This document shows, one piece after another, positions 36,320 through 44,087 of a DNA stretch of 64,000 nucleotides. Source of the DNA: an uncultured Lachnospiraceae bacterium (GTDB lineage: Bacteria; Bacillota; Clostridia; Lachnospirales; Lachnospiraceae); assembly GCA_910586725.1 (NCBI GenBank), contig CAJUJL010000005.1, positions 20,702 through 84,701 of the forward strand. Reading direction: 5' to 3'. The stretch's first letter is position 1; each line of letters opens with the position of its first letter. The notes beneath the pieces were generated by a model that saw nothing but the letters and a program-made list of their open reading frames with translations, did not search any database and was not told where the DNA came from. Made by a program: the position numbers and the translations under genes.

Positions 36320-36674
36320 ATGGGTTTACAGAGGATTGACAATGCCGTTTTGGAGAAGTACAGGAAAACGCTGAAAGAGTGTTCTAAAAGAGATTCCGGA
36401 GAGCCGGTGACGCTGTCGGAGTATGAAGCTTATCAATTTGATGATCTAAGCGCTTTAGAAGCTGAAAAGTACAGAAGAAAGAAAAAACTTTGTTCTGCCG
36501 ATGCGTTATATATCAAAAATAAAAATGAAATCTATTTTTTTGAATTTAAGGACGCAAGAAAAATATCCTGTTTTGGGAAATATGAATATTTATGAGAATA
36601 CTTTTTATAAAAAGGTATATACAATAGATGTCAGTGATTTCGAAAAAGATTTTCTGGATAAAATTTATCATTAG
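36320..36674 (+). pseudogene. Broken nuclease-like partner gene of the AAA ATPase
   Basis: ATG 36320 follows 'ggagaagg' and encodes 91 residues before a TGA at 36593. Near the end are 'SADALYIKNKNEI' and 'YFFEFKDA', which fit the D...ExK pattern of PD-(D/E)XK nucleases, just where such a domain should continue. A second frame (+1) is open from about 36550 to a TAG at 36672 and reads 'YTIDVSDFEKDFL', so a frameshift near the A-run at 36559-36563 would extend the product to ~118 residues. Either way it is short for a nuclease. A genuine 91-aa protein cannot be excluded. Overlap with the ATPase operon suggests a decayed two-gene module. Confidence 0.5.
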
Positions 36675-36732
36675 AGGAAGGCGGCTGGTTTTACGCTAAG
36701 ACGTCTGCTTTCAAAGAAACGGAGTGTGGTCT

Positions 36733-37389
36733 ATGAAACATCGGTTAACGGCAAGACAAAAGAGATATATGGACAGAAAGCGCAGAATGGATTTTATCAT
36801 CAGTCTGGCGGCATGTATTGTGTTATCGCCCGTTCTGCTTATTTTGTGCGCGGCGATTAAGTTAGACAGCAGGGGTCCGGTTTTGTTTCAGCAGAAACGG
36901 GTAGGCATTCATAAGAAGCATTTTAAAATTTATAAGTTTCGTACCATGCGGACGGATACGCCGAAAGATATGCCTACGCACCTGCTTGCCGATCCGGATC
37001 AGTATATTACAAAAATGGGACACTTTCTGCGGAAGTTTTCGTTGGATGAGCTGCCGCAGTTATTGAATATTTTAAAAGGAGACATGAGCTTTGTCGGCCC
37101 AAGGCCGGCGCTCTGGAATCAGTATGATCTGGTGGCGGAGAGGGACAAATACGGCGCAAACGACGTGATGCCGGGGCTGACCGGATGGGCGCAGATTAAC
37201 GGACGCGACGAGCTTGAGATTCCGGTGAAAGCAAAGCTTGACGGAATCTATGCCAAACATATCGGATTCTGGTTTGACGTCAGATGTTTTCTGGGAACAT
37301 TTGCGTCCGTTCTTGGCGCAAAAGGCGTTGTGGAAGGCGGAACCGGAGAGATGAAGAAGAAAACCCGTACAAAGGAGCATGTAAAATGA
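36733..37389 (+). CDS. Small phosphoglycosyl transferase (PglC-like)
   Basis: A 218-aa monotopic initiating transferase with an N-terminal membrane-dipping helix ('FIISLAACIVLSPVLLILC') and the catalytic domain: 'FKIYKFRTM', 'FSLDELPQLLNILKGDMSF', 'VGPRPAL' and 'PGLTGWAQINGRDE'. It moves a sugar-1-phosphate to undecaprenyl phosphate. Together with the CapD-type dehydratase upstream, the sugar is probably a 6-deoxy-HexNAc derivative, as in Pgl systems. ATG 36733 follows 'ggag' at a spacing of 8; the frame is open to a GTG at 36724. This is the second initiating enzyme in the window, so at least two different lipid-linked glycans are likely to be made. Confidence 0.92.
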   Translation: MKHRLTARQKRYMDRKRRMDFIISLAACIVLSPVLLILCAAIKLDSRGPVLFQQKRVGIHKKHFKIYKFRTMRTDTPKDMPTHLLADPDQYITKMGHFLRKFSLDELPQLLNILKGDMSFVGPRPALWNQYDLVAERDKYGANDVMPGLTGWAQINGRDELEIPVKAKLDGIYAKHIGFWFDVRCFLGTFASVLGAKGVVEGGTGEMKKKTRTKEHVK

Positions 37390-38240
37390 AGCGGATTTTA
37401 GTCATTGGCGAACACAGCTATATCGGAAAAGCGTTTTGGGATTATATGAAAAAGCATATGCCGGAAGTGGAAGTAATATTGACCGGCGCAAAAAACGGCG
37501 AATGGGAAAAGATCGATATGCAGCAGTATGACGCGGCGCTTCATGCTGCTGCTGTTGTGCATCAAAAGGAAAAACCGCAGATGAAAAAGCTGTATCACGA
37601 GGTAAACGCCGTTCTGCCATATTCTGTGGCGAAAAAGGCCAAAAAATGCGGCGTAGGGCATTTTGTGTTTTTAAGCACAATGGCAGTTTACGGAGAAGAT
37701 GTTGCGATGATAGGCAAAGACGCTCCCATACGTCCGGTTACGATGTATGCGAAAAGCAAATGGAAAGCGGAACGGGGATTGCGAAAACTGGCGGATGATG
37801 ATTTTCGGGTAACAATTCTTAGGCCGCCGATGGTTTATGGGCGGGGGTGTCCGGGAAATTATCCAAGGCTTTCCGGACTGGCGGTCAGATTGAGCGTTTT
37901 TCCAAAAGTAAGAAATAAACGAAGCATGATTTATATTGAAAATCTTTGCGAGTGCATACGGCAGGAGCTTACCTGCGCGCAGAGAAACGAGAACTGTCGT
38001 ACGGTCTGTCCACAGGACGCGGAATATGTCAATACGACGGAATTGGTGAAAGAAATCCGAAAAGCGCATGGAAAACGGACATGGGAAATTCCGTTTTTGG
38101 AAAAGCCAATCTTATGGGCTGCGAATAAGAACGGCACATTAAAAAAGGTATTTGGTAACTGCTGTTATGATAAGGACGAAGAAAATAAAAAATTTCAGAC
38201 GGCGGGCTTTTGCGAGGCAGTTAAACGGACAGAGCAGTAA
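37386..38240 (+). CDS. NAD-dependent epimerase/reductase (SDR), nucleotide or lipid-linked sugar
   Basis: A 284-aa extended SDR. The glycine motif is the relaxed 'GEHSYIG', followed by 'HAAAVVHQ', 'FLSTMAVYG' and the catalytic 'YAKSK'. 'LRPPMVYGRGCPGN' is typical of UDP-N-acetyl-hexosamine 4-reductase/epimerase proteins (WbpV/CapF/WbnF group) found beside small phosphoglycosyl transferases. It probably finishes the 4-keto intermediate made by the dehydratase at 33132. The ATG overlaps the preceding stop by 4 bp. A longer frame upstream would run through the preceding gene and is not used. Confidence 0.87.
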   Translation: MKRILVIGEHSYIGKAFWDYMKKHMPEVEVILTGAKNGEWEKIDMQQYDAALHAAAVVHQKEKPQMKKLYHEVNAVLPYSVAKKAKKCGVGHFVFLSTMAVYGEDVAMIGKDAPIRPVTMYAKSKWKAERGLRKLADDDFRVTILRPPMVYGRGCPGNYPRLSGLAVRLSVFPKVRNKRSMIYIENLCECIRQELTCAQRNENCRTVCPQDAEYVNTTELVKEIRKAHGKRTWEIPFLEKPILWAANKNGTLKKVFGNCCYDKDEENKKFQTAGFCEAVKRTEQ

Positions 38241-38259
38241 ACACAGGAAAAGGAGCGCA

Positions 38260-39390
38260 ATGAAGAAGATAAAAGTATTACAGGTCAATAAGCTGTACGA
38301 TCCGTTTATCGGAGGCGTGGAGAAAGTCGTACAGCAGATCGCAGAGGGGCTTTCGGCTCAGACGAACATGAGAGTTTTGGTATGCAATGAAAAGAAGGAA
38401 GATGTGACAGAGGTTATTCACGGGGTCAGGGTACACCGTTCCGGCAGTTTTGGCATGCTTGGAAATATGCCGTTGTCCGTGAAATTCTTACGGGACTTAA
38501 AGAAAGTTTCCAAAGGCTGCGATATACTGCATTTTCATATGCCGTTTCCCATTGGGGATTTGGCGGGGCTGTTATCCGGGTATCAAGGCAAGGTTGTGGT
38601 CTGGTGGCACAGCGACGTGGTCAGGCAGAAAAAAATGATGATGCTTTACCGGCCTGTCATGGAGCGGTTTTTAAAGCGGGCGGACGCTATCATAGTGGCC
38701 ACGCAGGGGCATATAGACGGTTCGGCTTACCTTGGGCCTTATAAAGACAAGTGCCGGGTGATTCCTTTTGGAGTAAATCCTGAAATTGAAAAAAAGGCAG
38801 ACCAATGGGTGGCGGAGAAAAAAGCGAAAGAAGAAAAGAGAGAGCATGCGCCGGTAAGATTTTTGTTTGTCGGGCGTCTCGTATATTATAAGGGGTGCAA
38901 AACGCTTTTGGAGGCTTTTGCTTCGGTGCGGAACGCAGAACTTGTGATGATTGGCGAAGGCCCTTTGAAACAGGAGTTAATTTGTTTGGCAGAGAGACTT
39001 GAAGTGTCAGAGCGCGTGCATTTTCTTGGTAATGTGGAAGATGCCGTTTTAGATGAAAATTTTGCGGCATGCGATGTATTTGTATTACCGTCGATTGCAA
39101 GAAGCGAAGCGTTCGGCCTGGTTCAGACGGAGGCAATGGTGTATGAGAAGCCCGTTATCAATACGAATCTGCCCAGTGGAGTTCCCTATGTAAGCATCCA
39201 TAAACAGACGGGGCTGACCGTGGAACCGGAGGACGTCAAAGGCTTAGCCGATGCAATGAACTGGATGGTTGGTCATAAAGAAGAACGGGAAGAGATGGGA
39301 AAGAGAGCGAGAGCCAGGGTGAAAGAGTGTTTTCAGCTGCAGGACATGCTGGATGGCGTTTTGGCGTTGTATCGGGAATTGTGCAGATAA
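38260..39390 (+). CDS. Glycosyltransferase family 4
   Basis: A 376-aa GT-B enzyme. The N-terminal acceptor half opens with 'VNKLYDPFIGGVEKVVQQIAEGL'; the donor half has 'FLFVGRLVYYKGCKTLLEAF', 'IGEGPLKQEL', and 'SIARSEAFGLVQTEAMVYEKPV' with the Glu of the GT4 ExnE-like motif. ATG 38260 follows 'aggagcgca'; a longer open frame starts inside the preceding gene. It probably adds the second sugar to the lipid-linked primer made by the upstream phosphoglycosyl transferase. A good promoter lies after it, so it closes this transcription block. Confidence 0.9.
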   Translation: MKKIKVLQVNKLYDPFIGGVEKVVQQIAEGLSAQTNMRVLVCNEKKEDVTEVIHGVRVHRSGSFGMLGNMPLSVKFLRDLKKVSKGCDILHFHMPFPIGDLAGLLSGYQGKVVVWWHSDVVRQKKMMMLYRPVMERFLKRADAIIVATQGHIDGSAYLGPYKDKCRVIPFGVNPEIEKKADQWVAEKKAKEEKREHAPVRFLFVGRLVYYKGCKTLLEAFASVRNAELVMIGEGPLKQELICLAERLEVSERVHFLGNVEDAVLDENFAACDVFVLPSIARSEAFGLVQTEAMVYEKPVINTNLPSGVPYVSIHKQTGLTVEPEDVKGLADAMNWMVGHKEEREEMGKRARARVKECFQLQDMLDGVLALYRELCR

Positions 39391-39448
39391 AATGCAATGG
39401 CCGGTTTATATTCGGTAAGACGGCAGATCATGAAACATTTGGAAAAAG

Positions 39449-39477
39449 TTGCAATATTTTAGCAGATGAAGTATACT
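39449..39477 (+). promoter_or_regulatory. Sigma-A-type promoter upstream of the third exporter/GT block
   Basis: TTGCAA, a 17-bp spacer and TATACT (39472-39477) in the 133-bp gap before the GT gene at 39524. The ribosome site 'tggagaa' lies just before that ATG. Confidence 0.68.
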
Positions 39478-39523
39478 AAACAGGCTAATGAAGAACAGAT
39501 TCATTTTTGTATGGAGAAAATAA

Positions 39524-40801
39524 ATGAATGCCGTATCAAAATTTATATTGCATTGCGCTGACATATGCAAGCCCATTCTGCTTAAGATCATTCCCGTAAA
39601 GATACTTCGGAAAATGAAAGGGAAAATGATTTCTGACAGCTTTGGGAAGCTAAGTGAAATGCAGATCTGCCCATATGAGGCGGGACATTACAAAAGAGGC
39701 ATAAATCTTATAGGGAATATCAAAGCGGAGACAGGTCTTGGACAGAGCTGTCGTCTTGTTGCGTCCGCACTTGGTCATACGGATATACCAATGAGCGTAT
39801 ATCAATATACGCAGCTTGGAACGCAGAAGATGAATAATACGTCCTGGGACGATAAAATCAGCGGCGAATTGCCGTATGACATAAATTTGATTCATATAAA
39901 TCCATATGAATTGGGCATTGCATATTTGCAGATGGATCCGTCCGTATGGAATTACCGATACAATATCGCATACTGGCTTTGGGAGCTGGAAGAATTTCCG
40001 GATGAGTGGACGCCCTGCTTTCACTGTCTGGACGAAATTTGGGCGCCTTCCGAGTTTATTTGCAGCGCAATCCGAAAGAAGACGGATCTTCCGGTTAAAT
40101 GCATACCATATCATGTGGAAGCGGAGATTCATACAGAGTTTGGAAGGCAGGAATTTCAACTGCCGGAAGATAAATTTCTCTTTTTAATGATGTACGATCA
40201 CAGCAGCGGCATGGAACGGAAAAATCCGCTGGGAGTTATAAAAGCATTTAAACAGGCGTTTCCAAAAGCAAATGAAAACGCAGGACTCGTCATAAAAATC
40301 AATAATTTCACAAAAGAAGACGAAGATAAAATCGGCGCCCTTTTGGGAGGGTACACAAACATTTATCTGATCAAAGAAACATTAGACCGCGACCATATCA
40401 ACAGTTTGACGAAATGCGTAGACGTTGTGGTATCCCTGCATCGCGCGGAGGGATTTGGATTGGTGCTGGCGGAGGCCATGCTGCTTGGAACTCCTGCGAT
40501 TGCAACGAACTGGTCGTCGAATACCGAATTTATGGACGAGCATACCGGGTGTATGGTAAATTATGAGATGACGGAGATCAAAGAAGATATGCCGCCATTT
40601 AAAGCGGGAAACCGCTGGGCGGATCCTGATCTTACACAGGCTGCCGGATATATGCGGAAATTGTATGAAGAGAAAGAATTTTACAGGCAGATTGCATCCA
40701 ATGCCAGAGATCATATTCAAGATCTTTTGAGTATGGAACGGATTACGGGGCTGATGGAGCGCCGGCTGAACGAAATTTATGGAGAATTAAACCAATCATG
40801 A
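39524..40801 (+). CDS. Glycosyltransferase, GT4/GT-B type
   Basis: A 425-aa enzyme. After a ~35-residue basic N-terminus, 'NLIGNIKAETGLGQSCRL' opens the first Rossmann half, a pattern of GT4-like enzymes that act early in polysaccharide assembly. The donor half holds 'SLHRAEGFGLVLAEAMLLGTP' with the conserved EGFGL and Glu, and 'IATNWSSNTEFM'. The stop overlaps the next GT start (ATGA), so the two are coupled. Donor sugar unknown. It is the first gene behind a recognisable promoter and leads the block containing the third ABC exporter. Confidence 0.85.
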   Translation: MNAVSKFILHCADICKPILLKIIPVKILRKMKGKMISDSFGKLSEMQICPYEAGHYKRGINLIGNIKAETGLGQSCRLVASALGHTDIPMSVYQYTQLGTQKMNNTSWDDKISGELPYDINLIHINPYELGIAYLQMDPSVWNYRYNIAYWLWELEEFPDEWTPCFHCLDEIWAPSEFICSAIRKKTDLPVKCIPYHVEAEIHTEFGRQEFQLPEDKFLFLMMYDHSSGMERKNPLGVIKAFKQAFPKANENAGLVIKINNFTKEDEDKIGALLGGYTNIYLIKETLDRDHINSLTKCVDVVVSLHRAEGFGLVLAEAMLLGTPAIATNWSSNTEFMDEHTGCMVNYEMTEIKEDMPPFKAGNRWADPDLTQAAGYMRKLYEEKEFYRQIASNARDHIQDLLSMERITGLMERRLNEIYGELNQS

Positions 40802-41994
40802 AAAAGATAGCGATTATCAATCAGCGGTACGGAATAGAAGTAAACGGCGGGTCGGAATATTATGCCAGGCTTTTGGCCGAGCATTTAAGTTCCTATTATG
40901 ATGTGGAAGTTCTGACTACAAATGCATTGAATTATGATACATGGGAGCCGTATTATCCGGCAGGAACGGAAACGGTCAACGGAATCAAAGTAAGACGCTT
41001 TCCCGTAAAGCGCCCCCGCAGGGTTTTTAAATTTCGTGTAATCAATAAGCTGGCAGAGGCATTGAACCGTTTGGGCATACATGGAATGGACCGGTACTGG
41101 GTGAAAGAGCAGGGGCCTTTGGCGCCGGACCTGGTTTCATATATCCGGGAACATCGGAAAGATTATACAGCCTTTCTTTTCGTAACATATTTGTATTATA
41201 CAACGGCTATGGGACTGCCGGAAGCGAAAGAAAAAGCGATATTAATCCCTACCGCGCACGATGAGCCCTGTATTTATTTTCCTGTTTATAAGACAATATT
41301 TCAGAGCCCGCGGGGCATTCTATATCTGACGGAAGAAGAAAAAGAATTTGTGCAAAAGAAATTCCAAAATGAATCCATACCCCATGATGTTTTGGGCGTG
41401 GGAATCGATATTCCGAAAGATTTAAAAGAGATTGAGGGCAAAAAGAAAGCGGTTTTTGATTTTCGTAAAAAATATGGAATTGCCGGGAAATATCTGATCT
41501 ATGCAGGAAGGGTTGATTCCGGGAAAAAATGTGACGAAATGTTTGCCTTTTTTCAAAAATACAAACAGCTGCACAGGGAAGATCCGGTTCAGCTTGTGAT
41601 CATCGGGAGGAACATGCTTGAAATTCCCGATCATCCCGATATACATTATCTGGGCTTTGTGTCCGAAGAGGACAAATACGCCGGCATTGCCGGAGCCAGT
41701 TGTTTATGGCTTCCATCTTTGTATGAAAGTCTGTCAATCGCTTTGCTGGAAGGAATGGCGCTTGGCGTGCCCGGAATTGTGAACGGAAATTGCGAAGTGT
41801 TAAAGGGACATTGCAGAAAAAGCGGCGGAGCCGTTTACTACCATAATTTCTCTGAATTTGAGCAATGTATGCAGCGGTTTTATACGATGCCAGAAGATGA
41901 CTATGCTGCGATGCGGCAAAAGGCGGAAGAATATATTGCGGGGAATTATCGGTGGGAGAGTCTTGAATCAAAGTTGGTTCGTTTGATAGGGTAA
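40798..41994 (+). CDS. Glycosyltransferase family 4 (paralogue of 47824 and 49030)
   Basis: A 398-aa GT-B enzyme beginning 'INQRYGIEVNGGSEYYARLLAEHL', with the glycine loop of GT4 acceptor halves, then 'YAGRVDSGKKCDEMFAFF' and 'LPSLYESLSIALLEGMALGVP'. The same distinctive features ('RYG.EVNGG.E', 'ESLS', 'GNCEVLKGHC') recur in the enzymes at 47824 and 49030, making a three-member paralogue set in one locus. Start overlaps the previous stop by 4 bp. Probably a hexosyl or rhamnosyl transferase; donor not readable. Confidence 0.88.
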   Translation: MKKIAIINQRYGIEVNGGSEYYARLLAEHLSSYYDVEVLTTNALNYDTWEPYYPAGTETVNGIKVRRFPVKRPRRVFKFRVINKLAEALNRLGIHGMDRYWVKEQGPLAPDLVSYIREHRKDYTAFLFVTYLYYTTAMGLPEAKEKAILIPTAHDEPCIYFPVYKTIFQSPRGILYLTEEEKEFVQKKFQNESIPHDVLGVGIDIPKDLKEIEGKKKAVFDFRKKYGIAGKYLIYAGRVDSGKKCDEMFAFFQKYKQLHREDPVQLVIIGRNMLEIPDHPDIHYLGFVSEEDKYAGIAGASCLWLPSLYESLSIALLEGMALGVPGIVNGNCEVLKGHCRKSGGAVYYHNFSEFEQCMQRFYTMPEDDYAAMRQKAEEYIAGNYRWESLESKLVRLIG

Positions 41995-42009
41995 TTAAAA
42001 AGATGTGTG

Positions 42010-42038
42010 TTGCGAGATTTATTTCATTACAGTATATA
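42010..42038 (+). promoter_or_regulatory. Possible promoter before the third ABC exporter
   Basis: TTGCGA, a 17-bp spacer and TATATA (42033-42038) in the 68-bp gap before the permease gene. The start would be followed by a very short leader (about 20 bases) containing no strong ribosome site. Confidence 0.5.
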
Positions 42039-42062
42039 TAGGAAACTGGGACGGTTGATAAA

Positions 42063-42842
42063 ATGTTTAACAGATTAAAAGAATTATACTTATATCGGGA
42101 AATGATATTTTCTTTGGTAAAAAGAGATTTAAAAGGCAGATACAAAGGATCGGCTCTTGGATTTTTATGGACGTTTTTGAATCCATTATTACAGCTTGCA
42201 GTCTATACGATGGTTTTTTCCGTAATTATGCGGGCGGGAATAAAGGATTATTACCTTTTCCTTTTTGTGGCGCTTGTGCCATGGATTTTTTTCAGTACGT
42301 CTTTGTCCGGAGGAGCCAGTTGTATATGGGCGCAGCAGGATATGGTAAAAAAAATCTATTTCCCGAGAGAAGTGCTGCCGGTTTCCTATGTTACAAGCCA
42401 GTTTGTAAATATGCTGCTTAGTTTTATTGTGATATTCGGTGTGTTAATTTTTTCAGGGCATGCCATAAATCTGATCGCGATCTTATATCTTCCAATTATT
42501 ATGGTTGTGGAATTTGTTCTTGCTTTGGGAGTGGCGATGCTGACATCTGCCATAACCGTATATTTTAGGGATATGGAATATATTCTTGGAATTGTGGCTA
42601 TGGCCTGGCAGTTTTTAACTCCGGTTATGTATGCGATCGACATGGCGCCGGAGAAGGTGAGATTTATCTTCCATTTAAATCCTATGACGCCTGTAATTGA
42701 AGCTTATCGGGACATTCTGTACTACGGAAGAGTTCCGGAATTAAATACGCTATTCAGTGCAGTGATCATTGGCGTCATGGTTTTGGTAACAGGCTGGTTT
42801 ACATTTCATCGGCTGCAGAAACATTTTGTGGAGGAATTGTAA
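42063..42842 (+). CDS. wzm: Polysaccharide ABC transporter permease
   Basis: A 259-aa ABC-2 permease: 'VKRDLKGRYKGSALGFLWTFLNPLLQL' (split here only by position) is the canonical Wzm/TagG entry region, followed by about six hydrophobic segments and 'HLNPMTPVIEAYRDILYYG'. It is the third permease of this class in the window. The stop shares a base with the ATG of its ATPase (TAATG). The ribosome site is weak ('gggacgg'), so the promoter just upstream may be needed for strong expression. Exported chain: probably that built by the GT4 set around it. Confidence 0.93.
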   Translation: MFNRLKELYLYREMIFSLVKRDLKGRYKGSALGFLWTFLNPLLQLAVYTMVFSVIMRAGIKDYYLFLFVALVPWIFFSTSLSGGASCIWAQQDMVKKIYFPREVLPVSYVTSQFVNMLLSFIVIFGVLIFSGHAINLIAILYLPIIMVVEFVLALGVAMLTSAITVYFRDMEYILGIVAMAWQFLTPVMYAIDMAPEKVRFIFHLNPMTPVIEAYRDILYYGRVPELNTLFSAVIIGVMVLVTGWFTFHRLQKHFVEEL

Positions 42843-44074
42843 TGAAAGAAGAAAATGCGATTGAGGTTCATAATATAACAAAATCTTTTAAAATATATCT
42901 GGATAAAGGCCATACCATGAAAGAAAGGCTGCTCTTTCGTAAGCGCAGAGCCTATGAAGTGAGAAGCGTATTGAACGGCATCAGTTTTGAAGTCAAAAAA
43001 GGTGAGGCCGTTGGCCTGATAGGACACAATGGATGCGGGAAAAGCACGACACTGAAACTGCTTACTAAAATTATGTATCCGGACAGCGGATCAATTGAGA
43101 TGCGTGGCAGAGTATCCAGCCTGATTGAGCTTGGGGCAGGTTTTCATCCGGATATGAGCGGCAGGGAGAATATTTATATCAATGCGTCTATATTTGGATT
43201 GACGAGAAGCGAGATAGATCGCAGACTGGAAGATATTATCGCTTTTTCTGAACTGGAACAATTTATCGACAATCCGGTGCGGACCTATTCTTCCGGCATG
43301 TATATGCGCCTGGCATTTTCGGTAGCGATCAATGTAGATGCGGATATATTGCTGATTGATGAAATTCTGGCGGTTGGAGACGTAGCTTTTCAGGCTAAAT
43401 GTTTTAATAAATTAAGAGAAATTAAAGGCAATGGAACTACTATTGTTATTGTATCCCATTCCTTAAGTCAGATCGAGCAGATATGTGAAAGAAGTTACTG
43501 GATTGACAAAGGTGAAATCAGGATGATGGGGCAGCCTGGAAAGGTACATCCGGAGTATATGAATTATATGGGAGAACAGGAGAAGATACAAAAAGAAAAA
43601 ATTAGAAAAAAGAATCAGAGTCGCAACATAGATAATTCCCAAAATACAGATGCACAGATCCAAGATGCTGTTGAAATTATAAGCGTCAGCTTTACTGATA
43701 AACAGGGAGTTGAGAAGACAGCAATGAAATGCGGAGAAGAAATATATTTAAATATTGAGTATAAGTTAAATTCGGAAGAAGTAGAGGAAACACTTTTGGG
43801 ACTACTCTTTTTCAGAAATGACGGAGTTGTCTGCTATGGTACAAATACGCAGAAGGAAAGAATGCCAAACATAAAATTAAATAACGAGGGAAAGATTGTC
43901 TGTCATTTTTCCAAAATGAATTTGGTGGCAGGAGAATATTATGTGGATATAGCGATTCGAAAGATTAATATGCTTCCTTACGTTTATTTAAAAGAAGCTG
44001 CTCATTTTAAAATATATTCTGATATTGATGAAGTAGGAGTCGCAAGGCTTGATCATTCATGGGAGATCGGTTAA
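42842..44074 (+). CDS. wzt: Polysaccharide ABC transporter ATPase with C-terminal carbohydrate-binding domain
   Basis: A 410-aa ATPase with Walker A 'GHNGCGKST', signature 'YSSGMYMRLAFS' and Walker B 'ILLIDEILAVGD'. A charged linker (~245-275) leads to a beta-rich domain (~278-410; 'EIISVSFTDKQG', 'MNLVAGEYYVDIAIRK') of the Wzt C-terminal type. As for the first Wzt, this implies recognition of a modified chain end, and the next gene again carries a methyltransferase domain. The base composition becomes visibly more AT-rich within the C-terminal domain of this gene, which may mark a recombination joint. Confidence 0.93.
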   Translation: MKEENAIEVHNITKSFKIYLDKGHTMKERLLFRKRRAYEVRSVLNGISFEVKKGEAVGLIGHNGCGKSTTLKLLTKIMYPDSGSIEMRGRVSSLIELGAGFHPDMSGRENIYINASIFGLTRSEIDRRLEDIIAFSELEQFIDNPVRTYSSGMYMRLAFSVAINVDADILLIDEILAVGDVAFQAKCFNKLREIKGNGTTIVIVSHSLSQIEQICERSYWIDKGEIRMMGQPGKVHPEYMNYMGEQEKIQKEKIRKKNQSRNIDNSQNTDAQIQDAVEIISVSFTDKQGVEKTAMKCGEEIYLNIEYKLNSEEVEETLLGLLFFRNDGVVCYGTNTQKERMPNIKLNNEGKIVCHFSKMNLVAGEYYVDIAIRKINMLPYVYLKEAAHFKIYSDIDEVGVARLDHSWEIG

Positions 44075-44087
44075 GGGGGGATTAAGA

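Noticed and set aside
36260..36595. Longer start for the small nuclease-like gene
   Set aside because: The upstream 20 codons overlap the ATPase gene and lack a ribosome site, whereas 'ggagaagg' precedes ATG 36320.
35007..36732. ATPase/nuclease island as an integrated mobile element
   Set aside because: I found no integrase, transposase, flanking direct repeats or attachment-like site; only the two genes are foreign to the operon.
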